Shown here: one piece after another, positions 1 through 10,574 of the stretch | Position numbering within the stretch: the stretch's first letter is position 1 | Layout: the number at the start of each line of letters is the position of its first letter | DNA from: Chara braunii | Lineage: Eukaryota; Streptophyta; Charophyceae; Charales; Characeae | DNA length: 64,000 bases | NCBI GenBank assembly: GCA_003427395.1 | Contig: BFEA01000908.1 | Coordinates: 336,224 to 400,223 of the forward strand | Reading direction: 5' to 3' | Made by a program: the position numbers and the translations under genes | Notes under the pieces: model-generated | Databases searched by the model: none | The model's input: only the letters and a program-made list of their open reading frames with translations | Told to the model about the DNA's origin: nothing

Positions 1-300
1 GGGAACCCCGGCCCCGCACCCCGCTGGGCCCCGCCCCCGACCCCGCGCCCGCACTACATGGGGGGGGTGTAGCCCTGGGGGGGGCCCGAGGTCGGGCCAA
101 AACTGCAATATCGCAGTTTGGCCCAGGGGGTGCAGGCTGCGGCTGCGCACCCCCCTGTATTTTTTTTATTTTTTTTTTACTTTTTTTGATACTTTTTTTG
201 CCGGGGCCAGGGGTGCCGACCCCCGGCCCCCAGGACCCCCGCAGGGGCCCCAGGGCCGGGGCTCGACAACCCTGACCCTAACTCTCTTTTGTTTTATTTC
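1..300. other. GC-rich homopolymer-laden segment
   Basis: The first 270 bases are dominated by C and G runs and then T runs, unlike the AT-rich DNA that follows from about 380. A short hairpin sits at 94-124. I see no coding sequence; the open frame on the minus strand here is a composition artefact. Confidence 0.6.
94..124. repeat. Short inverted repeat (hairpin)
   Basis: The left arm (94-106) reads GGGCCAAAACTGC and the right arm (113-124) GCAGTTTGGCCC. They pair over 12 bases with one bulged A and a loop of about 6 bases. The hairpin is strong for its size; function unknown. Confidence 0.6.
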
Positions 301-337
301 TGAGGGAAAAAATCGGGCAAAGGACCGGACAGGTTCC

Positions 338-745
338 CATAAGATTGGGTGGTCTGGTTTGGAGCCACGCACATGTTGGAACATAAAGGCTAAGTTTGTT
401 TATATATTATATTACATACTAATGAACAGGCTAGTCAGACATTTTTTCATAAGATTGGATGGTTTGACTATAGCTTATCACCAACTGAAGAGAGTATGAA
501 TTAAAAATAAAAATCGTGGTAAGAAGGGACAGGCTGAATCTTGATCTAAGATGACCGATTCAGTTATATGTTATCTTAAAAGACAAAATGCAGACATATA
601 TATATATAACTTGGATACTTAAATAGTTCAGGACGACTAGGGTCGCCTAGTCATATGGCCAAAGAAGAGAAGTTGCAGTGCCCTGTGTTTATGTATATTT
701 TATGGCTGAGCTAGACACGTTCTCATAAGATTGGGTGGTCTAACT
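338..745 (+). repeat. Three spaced copies of CATAAGATTGGGTGGTCT
   Basis: Near-identical 18-21 base motifs occur at 338-356, 448-468 and about 724-745 (CATAAGATTGG[GA]TGGT[CT]T). The spacing is irregular (110 and 276 bases), so this is not a simple tandem array. It may be a remnant of an LTR or a repeated regulatory motif. No gene is visible from 300 to 1030. Confidence 0.55.
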
Positions 746-1035
746 TTATGCCTTGTGTAAGTTGGGTATAAAGGGATAAATCATTGAAAAATTATGAACT
801 ATTATTTGATAAATCTAACCTTGAGATTGTGAGAGTACTTACCTTTGTAGTTTGACTTGCATGTGGATGAGTGAGATCACTATGTAGTCTAAGTTTCAGT
901 TGATAGGTAGTTGCTTTAGTTGCTCGCCACGTGCTATAGCCATAGGAGTTAGTTTCAATTCCTGCATTTTCTGAGCTAAGTTTATTTTTACTTAGGTCGA
1001 TTTCTACATTTTCTTGGATAATTTATTATACTTGG

Positions 1036-1665
1036 TCGTGTACAAATTTTGGTAAACCACTTTCTCTACGGAAAGCGCTGCCGAAATTTCAACAAAACCA
1101 ATGAGTAAGTCATATTTTGTCTTTTATAAGGTCCAGTTTTTCTGACTTTTTGGCTTAGTAAAAATTTGTAAAACCTCCTTTTCTAAAGCGAGTGCTGCCC
1201 AATTTTTTGTTAATTCAGGGAGTTAGACAAAATTGGACCTTGAGAAGTCAAAGTCACTTTAGATTTTGAACTTAGTTTTATAGAAATCTTGGAATAACAC
1301 TTTCTCTACGGGAAGCGCTGTCGAAATTTCTACAAATCTAAGGGGTCAGTTGAACTTCGTCTTGAAGTCGAACTCAAGTCTAGCTTCTGAATTCCTATCT
1401 AACTTAATATAAATTTGGGAAGGCTACCTTTGTGAAGGAGAGTTTGCCCAAATTTTTACTAATTCAGAGAGTTAGACAAAATTTGGCTTTCTGAAATTAG
1501 AGTTTGAATTTTGTTTTCGTATTTGAGTTATTATAAATTTTGGAAAGTCATTTTTCCTACGGGAAGCACTGTCGAAATTTTTCTTAGTTTAGAGGAGTTA
1601 GATTATATTTTGACAGGTAGCAATTCTGGCAATCCACTCTGTATAGAGGATATTCTGTAAAAGGT
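1036..1665 (+). repeat. Dimeric tandem repeat, unit about 122 bp
   Basis: Five to six diverged units run head to tail, with their anchors (CTACGG or equivalent) at about 1066, 1183, 1306, 1431 and 1557 and a shortened unit near 1640. Units 1, 3 and 5 share CTACGGGAAGCGCTGTCGAA. Units 2 and 4 instead share GAGTTAGACAAAATTTGG. The array therefore has a two-unit (about 245 bp) higher-order period. There is no coding sequence. Confidence 0.7.
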
Positions 1666-2599
1666 CTACCTTTTCATTAGGCACTGACTTAGGGGTAGAC
1701 TCAAGATTAGTTAAGTAGAATGATTCTTGGCGAAATCGTGATATGTTGGCAAAATCGTGATATGAAGATTACTCTCGATTTGGACTTATAGTTTTAACTT
1801 GGGGATTGGTCTGTCTTGTGTTACAGGTCCTCTTGAACGTTTGATTCGAAATCAGGACTAAATTCAACTTGATCTTACATAGATCACCTTCTGTTATCAC
1901 TGATAACAGGTCGGTTGCCGATTCGTCGGCCTACGACTCAACTCCAATTCATGCTCACTACTCAACCTAAAAGGCTTTAGCCCTGGTGATTTTTGTTGTT
2001 TTATTAAGGTTTTCACCCAGACTTTTATTGAATGGTCATTTAACAAAGGTACTTAGTATTTAATTACGGAAGGTTGGACAAAGGTTGGGGCTTCCATGGT
2101 TAAAGCGAGGGGTATTAGTATAGAGATTGGTTGAAGTTGACTCTGTATAGTGCATGGACTTTTGGTTGGCTCTTTGATGTGATTGCAGGTATATTCTGTG
2201 GTTCAGATTTTTGATTTGACTGTCTGCGATCACACATATATATATATATGGTTGTGAGGAGTCTCACTGTGATTGTGAGAAGTGGTCGTCACATACTTAT
2301 ACCTCCTTTACATATATTTATGTACATACATATGTTGGATGTCCACGTGGTCCGAGGGGCCCTACGCTTAAGAGTCTAATTGAGATTGAGATTGGAAAAT
2401 GAAAGAAAACCCCTCTATTTGTTGTATGTTTCTTAAGGACTTTTTGGTCGGACGTTGGTCATGGGCCTGGATTGAAGGTCCTTGTCCATGACATCCCAGG
2501 TCTTAGACCCTGCATGGAAGGGATCACCCCCCGCGAAGAGCCTATTTGCCCTGCCTGCCGGGACATTCGGCCTAAAGGTCGGAGGTGCCGCGGAGGTCG
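1666..2599. other. Gene-free AT-rich stretch
   Basis: I see no credible coding region, RNA gene or transposon domain here. There are short TA-rich runs (about 2233-2250) and nothing else I can name. Confidence 0.4.
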
Positions 2600-2702
2600 T
2601 ACGGCTGTTCCTTCAGCCGTGCAATATCGTGAAGGGGTAGACCCTCATGATACTTTGAGTATGACACTTGGGTGTCATAAGCGATACTCAGATCCATGAG
2701 GG
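2600..2702. repeat. Cluster of strong hairpins
   Basis: Two inverted repeats lie close together. The first, at 2600-2619, is ACGGCTG / CAGCCGT with a 6-base loop. The second, at 2642-2702, is three-tiered: CCCTCATG (2642-2649) pairs with CATGAGGG (2695-2702), TGAGTAT with ATACTCA, and TGACAC with GTGTCA, closing on a TTGG loop. The second resembles a small precursor hairpin. No Pol III boxes or rRNA/tRNA identity were recognised. Confidence 0.55.
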
Positions 2703-3450
2703 ACCGCTTGATTATGGGCACTACATAGTACGCCATCATTGCAACCGCTTGCGTATGCATGCATTGCTAGTCAATATGAGTTAGCCCTGCGCCAGCGCGG
2801 TTTTATACTGAGTCTCGCGCGCGACGCCTGTCCGATTTCTGCACCGGAGAGTTATGGGATGGTTACTAAGGGACTAAAAGTGTTGTCGCGTTGTTTCTTC
2901 TGTGTCGTTTTGTATATGTATGTATATGTGTGTGTGTTTTTATTTTTTTTAGGCTTTTTATAGTGGTGTGCGCGTGGTGTGTGGGATGCGTCCTAGTCGA
3001 CTGGCGACGAGTCGCGCTTGGGACCTCAATCCCGCAAGATGTTGGTTCGCGTACGGGTCCGATAGAGGCGTAAAACCGCTCGTACCCCCTATGCTACAAC
3101 GTACGAGAAACGCCCTCCGTTGGCCCACCTCTGCCATTGCAACTGATTAACTTTCGTATTGTGGACTGGTTGCTTGGCGGGGATACGCCCACCGAAGGGA
3201 GGTGACAATTCCCGTAAGGTGGAGGGAGGTCGTGCCTCGCCTAGGCCCTATTCTGTCGTAGGGGCTCGCGAGAGGTATGGCTGGCGCACTCGGCCAGAGC
3301 GGCTTGAGGAAACTCCATTATGTATTCGCGACGAGGAATAGACCAACTCCTGCGTGACGCGGCCGGGAGGGTCCCTCCCCGTTTCGTGCGGTGTCGGACC
3401 GATGCGCTCGACAACGTTCCAGCTGCTAATGGATCCACCTGGCATCTGCT
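2703..3450. other. Anonymous GC-richer stretch
   Basis: Richer in GC and CpG than its flanks, with short open frames on both strands, none longer than about 130 codons and none with a recognisable motif. I considered rRNA or organelle DNA but found no signature blocks. Confidence 0.35.
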
Positions 3451-3529
3451 AATCGGATTTGTGGCGTCTGTCAATCGGATCACCGTGACGGTTGTCAATC
3501 GGATCACCGTGACGGTTGTCAATCGGATC
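3451..3529 (+). repeat. 24-bp tandem repeat
   Basis: The unit AATCGGATCACCGTGACGGTTGTC is perfect at 3473-3496 and 3497-3520, partial at 3521-3529, and diverged at 3451-3472. Confidence 0.85.
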
Positions 3530-3694
3530 CACCACCATATGAGACTCAAAAAAAAAAAAAAAACTCCACAGCCAAAATGAGTGGATCGTATGTAAGGGCA
3601 AGGGCAAATACAAACCACACGCACACGCATAGAAGAGTACATGCGCAGATAATCAAAAGTTCAACAAACCCCGCGGAGCAAGATGTGTTGAATT

Positions 3695-3774
3695 GGAAAT
3701 AGTCCCATCATGTACGTCCCATCCCGAATGACCCATCAGGAACGGGATAGGACGTACATGATGAGACTATTTCC
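3695..3774. repeat. Near-perfect fold-back (32-bp arms)
   Basis: The arm at 3695-3726 and the arm at 3743-3774 are reverse complements at 30 of 32 positions, separated by a 16-base loop. Both mismatches are C/T differences, so the minus-strand transcript could pair throughout using G-U. It could be a MITE remnant or a miRNA-like precursor. It is not within any gene I can see. Confidence 0.75.
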
Positions 3775-3954
3775 ATTTAGTACTTCGTTCTACAACTCCC
3801 AACTACTAATTGTCATGTTTGGAATGTAAAGCGACTCAGAAAAAAAAAGAAAAAAAGTACAAAAAAAAGGTAATAAAAAAACAAACATAACGTCTCCACG
3901 ACTGAAATGAGTGGATCGTCCGTAAACTCGAAAAACTTTCAACTCCCTCGCTGT

Positions 3955-4110
3955 TGCCGCCGAGGCTTGAACCCTCAACCTTGATGTTGACTTACCAGTG
4001 TTCTTAACTATTGACAAAACGAGAATGGTGAGCGTTGACTGTGTCTGTGGAGGCTTGAACCTGGGACCGGTTTCTTGTACATGTAACGTCAATGCATAGT
4101 ACCAACATTC
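3955..4110 (-). repeat. Dimeric tRNA-derived (SINE-like) repeat
   Basis: On the minus strand two perfect GGTTCAAGCC box-B-like decamers occur (plus coordinates 3964-3973 and 4052-4061), 88 bases apart. The first is preceded by a D-arm/box-A-like TAGTTAAGAAC (4000-4010) at tRNA-like distance. The rest does not fold as a tRNA gene, so I call it a decayed tRNA-derived repeat. This is recognition by motif only. Confidence 0.4.
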
Positions 4111-4279
4111 GTGCGACAAGTGTGTCCCCGACGAGTATCTAGAGTCTTCGGGGTCAACAGAGGAAGGGCGCCAAGAGACAAAACTCCCGAAATTCATCCT
4201 TTTGCTGACAGTGTATATTTGTGTACCGGATGGTTCTTTCCATTTTCGCTCATCCTATCCATGGAAGTGTCATGGCATT

Positions 4280-4327
4280 CACACACACACACACACACAT
4301 ACACACACACACACACAGACACACACA

Positions 4328-4360
<33 letters not shown>
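4280..4360. repeat. (CA)n microsatellite
   Basis: About 80 bases of CA dinucleotide with a few AT or AG interruptions. It generates long spurious His-Thr or Val-Cys open frames. Confidence 0.97.
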
Positions 4361-4453
4361 GTACGACACTGTATATTTCCATGTTGTAGCACTAAATTCG
4401 TTCGATTTTCCTCACCCTATTGATGAAAGTGCCCTCTCTCTATCTCACTACAT

Positions 4454-4458
<5 letters not shown>

Positions 4459-4526
<68 letters not shown>

Positions 4527-4536
4527 CCCCCCCCCC
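4459..4536. repeat. (CT)n microsatellite plus C run
   Basis: About 65 bases of CT repeat end in a 13-base C run. The repeat begins where the minus-strand LINE endonuclease homology stops, so it marks or caused the break of that element. Confidence 0.97.
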
Positions 4537-4544
4537 TGTTCAAC

Positions 4545-4753
4545 CCTCTCCTCGGCCGCAGTGTGGCTGCGGCAGGTCTACTTGTTTTATCTAAATTCAA
4601 CTTTGTTTCTTGGAAGCAAATAATGTGGTCATCCTTTGAGTGAGACCAAGCTACTAAGCGATCTCTTTTGTTCTTATTGGATGTGTCCCCTAAGACTCTG
4701 ACGTTCCATGTCGCTATCCTAACCTTGTTGGGTAGGACCATCGGAATGGTCAT
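4545..4753 (-). pseudogene. LINE ORF2 fragment: endonuclease N-terminus
   Basis: It codes for the opening of an apurinic-type endonuclease, the enzyme that nicks target DNA for target-primed reverse transcription. The family start V-R-I-A-T-W-N-V-R and the catalytic-glutamate motif C-F-Q-E-T-K-L are visible in the first 60 residues. An ATG lies at 4751-4753, but translation could start a little upstream. The remaining catalytic motifs (GDWN, SDH) and the whole reverse transcriptase are absent: after about residue 70 the frame runs into CT repeat. It is homologous to the plus-strand ORF2 starting at 13401 (A-T-W-N-M-R-G-L-G-D). Confidence 0.75.
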
Positions 4754-5000
4754 TGCCACCAGAGGGTTGGATGCGGGTGTCTAAGGCATCTAGGTATGTT
4801 ACTTGCTCCCCTCGATCCTAGTTGTCACCGACTCCAATGTTTGTGACCCAGTCTTGTAGAACTAGGGCCCCTTGAGGGACCTGTTGCTGTGCATCGGTCC
4901 TATTTAACCAATCTACCACCGACAGAACATTCAAGTTACAACTCGTTCTGATGCTTTTTAAGAGGTCCGTATCTGGTGTGAAGAAGGGAACCACTGGGAT

Positions 5001-7022
5001 CTAGTGAGGCTGTATTTGCTGCCATTGGTCCCTAGTGCCTTCAAGTGATAGTAAACTTAGAAAGCAGAAATGGATGAACGTTCTTGCTCCTTTCTGAGTT
5101 TTTACGAGAAGCCTATCCGTCCTTGGTTCTTGGATAAGTGAAACTTTACCCATGTTCTTTAGAACCTGTGTCTGGGTTTGACTGATCTCCTGATCCTCTG
5201 ATGGTTCGGTCAGCATTGGAACGACAGGGAGTTCCAACACCTCATCACTCGCTTGGGTGGTCAACACACATTCCCAATTCAGTAGACGTATATACGAGCG
5301 GGACTAAACAGTGCTTCACCGCTTTGTTTATCCTCTAATTTCGGGAAAGAGTTTGCATCGGCGATGCGAAGCTCAGTTCCACACTGGGCGCTCGATTCAT
5401 TTGTGTCCTCTTGCGGATTTCGTGGTGGGTGTGGTATGCATTGTGGTTTGTGGTTTCTTTCCCCTGGTCCAGTTCTGTATCAAAATACTTTCGGAAATAA
5501 CTGGTCCCATCTTCCAATTTCCTCTTCTTTGTCGGGTCGGGCTTTGAGAGAGAGGAGCTTCCACCCCTTTTTTCCGTCATAGTGGACATCCTAGCCTTTC
5601 TGGATTTGTTTCTTCTTTCTCTTGACTATCTTTGGCTTTGGCACCCTTACCCTATCCACTGCGTTAAGCAAGAAGTCCAATTTTGCTTCGTCCAATATTT
5701 CTTTCTCTCCTGATTCTCCTATACCCTCCTCTCCCGGGTGATTTTTGTTCGGCTCTTCTGTAGGCAACACTGGATTCATAGTGGCCAGCTTTTCCTGGGT
5801 AACCACCTGGGTAACCAGGGTGGCCTCTTCCGAGTTAAAAAGGTCCAAGGCCTCTGGACCTAGCTTTTCGACTAAGGCCATGAGGCTTTGGTCGCCTTGG
5901 TCTATCTTATCTCTGGGCACTCCATCCCCCTCCAGTATCCTTGTTTCCTCCTATCCGAGCGTCCACCTTCAACGCCAGTTCCTTCACCTGGTCATTTAGG
6001 GTGCCACTCTTTTTTTTATCCTCCATCAGAATGTCTTTCAGTTTTGCCCTCACTTCCTTTACCTTCTGCTGCAACCCTATATCTCATTCCTCTCCTCTTT
6101 CTTTTCGTTAATTTCTTCCTCCTTCTGATGCGTGGGCATTTTGTTATCCCTGCCTTTATGCCATTTAAACTTTAGTTTGTCCTTTTGTGTTGGACGCTTC
6201 TGTCAGTGGGGCTTTGATCCTGAGGGTAAGGGGGGAGGCAGGTTCCCCTTGTTTTTCTCTTCCCCTTCTTTGTTCTTAGTAGGGGAGGAGCTAACTCGAT
6301 CTTCCTTTTTCTATCCTCCTGCCTTCTCTTCTTCCCCCTTCCCCCCCTCCTTCTCATTCTCTTTCCCTTTCTCCTTCAAAACCGCCTTCTTATACCTTGC
6401 TTTTTGTGGACAATTCGGATCCGAATCCATGTGGAAGTATTGCCTGCACACACTACACCAAGGCGCATCTGTGCAAACTACCTTCAATTCAACGAATCCG
6501 TAGTCCCCCATATCCACCACCAAATGTTTTTTGTAGTTCAATTTCGCGGATGGAGTGAGGTCAAACCGGATCGCCCAAAGATCCGAGGATATCGGGTCCT
6601 TGAATGTCGGAGACATGTGCAACACGTTTCCAAAAGCCATTTTAACAGCTCACCGAAGGTGTGGCAAAACAGAAATCGGCACCTGAAGCACGCTGACTAA
6701 AAAAAAGGAGAAACTCATGGCTTCGTTCCGTTCATAGAGTTGTTTTCTGTCATCCAAGTTTAAACGATAATGTGTATTTCTTTTTGTCGAATTCAATCAC
6801 GTCCTGTCCTTTGTGCAGCATCTAAGAAGCTATCTGCCTTGCACTAGCGACATACGTGACTAAATTCCGACCTTCATGACGACAAATACCCCTCTTCGGG
6901 GGGACATTCAACAATCCAGATTTCGCCCATCGCTGTTCATATATCCTTACTAGCTGGTTTTTAACTGTCACTGGAACTGCCGACAAATCGCCCCCAAAAT
7001 GAAGGCATGCTGATATAACCAC
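5001..7022 (-). pseudogene. LINE ORF1 (RNA-binding protein), broken
   Basis: This is the ORF1 protein of an L1-like element, expected to coat element RNA. The segment 6822-7022 contains a block (K-N-Q-L-V-R-I-Y then C-R-H-E-G-R-N-L-V-T-Y-V-A) that matches the region before the frameshift in ORF1 at 11.4-11.5 kb. The segment 6311-6640 carries a zinc knuckle C-S-V-C-R-Q-Y-F-H with a second Cys seven residues later. Downstream pieces at 5591-5920, 5335-5589 and 5001-5267 are charged, low-complexity and Lys/Glu rich, as expected of an ORF1 linker and tail. They sit in different frames, so this is a pseudogene. I did not find where ORF1 truly starts. Confidence 0.6.
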
Positions 7023-8200
7023 TCCGCCTGTACCTCAAATACTTCCGTGTTAATCACTACTCATACAAAATCTGGGCCACTCTCGACCACATAAGAAGAA
7101 CGTTCTTCAGGGAGGATACCTTTGGTATAGCAGTCCTCCAGAATCCCCTGATCCTTTGCTTTTCCTCCCTGGACATGGCGGTTGGAGCCGCAGAGGTCTA
7201 AGCAGCCATTTTGGGAGCACCAAATAGCCCCGTATTAACCCCAACATCCTAATATTGACCCTAAGTCGTCTAACTAGGTAACTTTAAATGACTGTTGCTT
7301 AATTACCTGTTAAGCATGTCCTTCAGCCTCCCAACACACAAGGATCTAGGGAAGATATCATCTCTAGGACGAAATTACCAATTCTCTATGTTCTGGACAA
7401 ATCTTACAGGTTTAGGCGACCAAAATATGCCTAGTATCTGGTGACATGGTCCTCACCTCTCCTCTCCTTTCACCAGTCCATGTCGCATTGGGGAGGTTCT
7501 GGATGACTACTACTATGGAGAGACGGAAGGTAAAGGGCATCTTCAGCCCTAAGTCAACGCCTGCCGGGGGTGAAGTTACCCCCTGGCCTCTCCACCCACG
7601 ACTTCCGGGCAGATATTTCTGACCATATCCCTTTTCTGCTTCTCTCCTCCCGCCAGGCTTAAAACAACCTGCTCCCTCTTCTACACCTTACCCCCAGCAG
7701 AACCTTCATCCTTCCTTCCCGGACGTCACCCCTTCCTTGGAGTTGACGAAGGAGACGAACCAGCATATTGAATCAGCTACAGTGCGATGGCTTGCGGTGC
7801 TTCGGGCCCGAGCCAACATGGCACGGACTCGGACCCTGCGTCAGTGAACCTCTTGTCGGCCGATAGCGTCATTCCCTGCACTGTCTTAGCGCAAAAATAG
7901 TGCTAAAAAAAATTAGCGCAGCCCCGACTCATACCTCTAAGATTTGATTGAACGCCTGAATCTGGAAGTGTTTGCGGAAGAGATTTAGATCAGTTTAAAA
8001 CATGTGTAACAAGAACCCCGTGCGGCAAATTAGAATTTCGGGCATATCCCGCAGGGACCGGTGAAATGGGACCGGCGGTCCAGTAAAGGCACTGCGGAAA
8101 GTTGCGCTCCTTGCTGATAGGGGCCTGCAGGGAAGTTAAGAGGCCCCAGGGCCATGACAGGGCAAGTCGGTCGTCCGAAGGGCGCGATTCAAAATAATGG
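7023..8200. other. Gene-free stretch between LINE fragments
   Basis: No open frame with recognisable features. Part of it is probably the 5' untranslated leader of the minus-strand LINE ending at 7022. A short inverted element, TTAGCGCAAAAATAGTGCTAA, lies near 7887-7907. Confidence 0.4.
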
Positions 8201-8711
8201 AATTTTTTTAATTTTTATTTTTTTTAAATACCAACTTCAATTACTCAATAATGATTCAGAGGTCAGGGTCCTCTACATTACTTCCCGGATCCAGAACAAA
8301 TATCTGGAAGCATCATCCAGCTTAGCTTACAGGCTGAAAAGCAGGTCTTTTCTACAGACCCCACAACTCTTTGGCTGCGCAATTCCTAGAGCTACACCTA
8401 GCCTGTCATCCTGCCAAGAAGATCTACTTTACTATAAATCTGACAAAATCCTCTAGAAGGATGGTTAACCCCTTGCAGGTGACAATCTAATCCGACTGAA
8501 TACCCACCCCTACCGGATCTATATCTAACCTTACTGTGATCACTACTACGTCTAACCCTACACTACCCCTACTATAGTACAGTCGCCTCTTACAAGCCAT
8601 GAACCTGCGACGGTTCCGGGAGAACCTCCAAGAGGCTATAACTACCATTTGCCAACAAAATGTATTCTCTACTGTCGAGATTGTGGGCCTAACTGGGCCC
8701 GAGAGATAACG

Positions 8712-8967
8712 CTCCCTCCAACCGCTCTTACCTTCCAACTTCTGCCTTCCTCCTGTGGATTTTACGATCGAGCGTTCAGATCTGCTGTAGTCCCTATCGC
8801 CGGGAATTTGGACCTATAAAGGTCCAGCCTCCATTAACATTCCCTCCAGCCCCTCGTACCTTCCGACTTTTGCCTTCCTACTGTGGAAATAGGGACCGAG
8901 TGTTCAGGTCGTTCCTAGGCTGCGGATAACCACTTCGACACTTGTAGCCTACTCTCTTCTACCGACG
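8712..8967 (-). repeat. 128-bp tandem duplication in LINE 3' UTR
   Basis: TCCCTCCA-C-C-x-CT-TACCTTCC recurs at about 8712 and 8840, followed by matching CTTCCTxCTGTGGA and GAGxGTTCAG blocks at the same offset. Confidence 0.6.
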
Positions 8968-8986
8968 CCAACCTCCCCTTTCTAGC

Positions 8987-10570
8987 CTAGTTTCCTTGAA
9001 ACCATCTAATTCCCCCAACCTTATTCCTGACTTTGGACACCTTCCTCGACCAATCACCCTTAATTGAGATTACAATATTGTGCATGATCTTAGCTTTGAT
9101 GGCCTGATCCGAAAGGAATTTATTTTGGAATAATACTGCATTCCATTCCTCCCCGATAGACCAAAAGATGACTGCTCTGATCAGTGCTGCTACGTAACCC
9201 CACTCTTCGTTCCCCAGGGATTGGTGTGCAACAGCTCCAAACAAAATCCAGTTCTCATCCCAGTTGAAGTTGTTCTTACATATCCTGTTCCAATGATCCA
9301 TCCACCAGAGCCACACCCTTCGGGACAAAGGGCAAGCGAGCCAGAGGTGCAGTGTGGATTCAAACGGCCATTTGCATCTCCTGCAAGAGAGCTCAACGCT
9401 CAATCCTCTGCTATTTAACCATACTGTTGAGGGTGTCACCATCCTGGAAAGCATCCACAGAGGTGTCGCCTTTCTCTGGGATGGTATGTCTTGTAGATTT
9501 TCCCATGAGATTACTAAAAGTATGGCGACTAACTCATCATCCATACCTATGGTTCTAACCCATCTTTCCGTTGCTGCTACTACAGGCGGATTCAATGTTT
9601 GTAACTGAGTGTATCCACACCTTGGTGTGTAATCCGAGAGCCATCTATCTGGATTTTGCCATCTCCACATTGCAAGATCCAACTTAAAGTTCCTAATCAA
9701 CGTCCCATTCGCCCACAGTGTGCATGACCAGTCCCCTTCCTCCGTGAAATGTTCCTTGACTCTTATTTGAGAGATGAGACCCACAGAGCTAACTGTAGTC
9801 TCATCCTCTCGTTCTATGATGACTAACTGTTGATCTTCCGCTCTTTCCCATTCTTGGAACACCTTGCGCCCATCCGCATTGACCGCTATGAGTTTGAAGA
9901 AGGACTCTCCTTCCCTCAGTAAGTCTTCTTTGTACCAAGTACTTGCCGCATCAGTTTTCCCTGTGTTCAGAAGTAAGTACCAGTCCGTAGGAATTGCCTT
10001 TCGCAGCATTGCATGTCTGTTCTCGACCTCTCCCAATCTCCTTAGCTTCTCTTTAATCTCCGACAGCGTAAACCAGTTTCCACATACGCCATCCCACAGA
10101 TCACTGACCCGGAGGATTCCTTTTTGAATCCAGGCTTTGCCAAACGATTCGGCTCTTGAGTCTGTAGCAAAGGGTCTGCCTTGTGCATTCAACACCGCTG
10201 GGTTATCAAACAGTGGTTGAGCTAGGACCTCGGCTTTGGTAGATGGTTTTGCCCAGGACTTGGGCCTAATCTTCCTCCATGCGTAGAGAACTTCCTGCCA
10301 GAAAGTTGACTTGACCTGCCTATTAAGAAATGATTCTAGCATACAACAAGTCCAAACATCTTCGATCCTTGGGAGGTGCCATTCTTCAGCAAGAATGTGC
10401 TCCGCCATTATCAACTAGTGGTCCTTCTCCGTTGCGGAAATAGCTCTGACTACCCAAGTTGCCAGGAGGGCTAGGTTCTGTTTGAGAGTGTCCAACAGAC
10501 CCAACCCCCCCTGTTTCCAGGGGTAGCAAATGCTGTCCCAAGCTACTTTTGAGATGAAGCCCTCGTCTTC
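8987..10570 (-). pseudogene. LINE ORF2 C-terminal part with zf-RVT domain
   Basis: A 475-codon open frame (8987-10414) encodes the post-RT portion of a LINE ORF2. Near its C-terminus is the plant LINE zinc-binding signature, C-R-R-C-K-W followed by H-L-W-L-A-C-P-L and W-L-W-W, the zf-RVT type domain found after reverse transcriptases. Reading through a stop just above 10414 and a frame change in a G run near 10505-10515, the coding continues to about 10570 with the thumb-like motif W-K-Q-G-G plus L-G-L-L-D. The RT catalytic core is missing, so this is a 5'-truncated copy, which is usual for LINEs. The zinc-binding reading is established family knowledge; the assignment here is by motif only. 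Confidence 0.75.
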
Positions 10571-10574
10571 GTCA

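Larger units (their letters stand above)
4545..7022 (-). mobile_element. LINE (L1-like) fragment: ORF1 and start of ORF2
   Basis: A minus-strand non-LTR retrotransposon fragment. Reading from 7022 downward it has an ORF1 N-terminal region, a nucleic-acid-binding ORF1 with zinc knuckle, and then the first ~65 codons of an AP-type endonuclease. The endonuclease is cut by the CT microsatellite at 4536. The N-terminal part and the zinc-knuckle block align by eye with ORF1 of the better copy at 11.0-13.2 kb. The frame changes at least four times between 7022 and 5001, so the element is dead. Confidence 0.75.
8200..10570 (-). mobile_element. LINE 3'-end fragment
   Basis: A minus-strand L1-like fragment holding the C-terminal part of ORF2 (8987-10570) and a 3' untranslated region down to a T-rich run at 8201-8225. 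On the minus strand that run is A-rich and could be the poly(A) tail. A 128-bp tandem duplication (8712-8920) lies in the 3' UTR. It is separate from the 4.5-7.0 kb fragment, because the order of ends is wrong for one element. Confidence 0.65.

Noticed and set aside
2460-3440. Possible rRNA, organelle or structured-RNA segment because of high GC and hairpins
   Set aside because: No conserved rRNA block, tRNA box pair or organelle gene motif could be found; kept only as anonymous DNA with hairpins.
4221-4759. Open frames of His-Thr, Ser-Leu or Arg-Glu repeats
   Set aside because: They are translations of the CA and CT microsatellites. Only the non-repetitive 65 codons at the minus-strand end are real LINE coding sequence.
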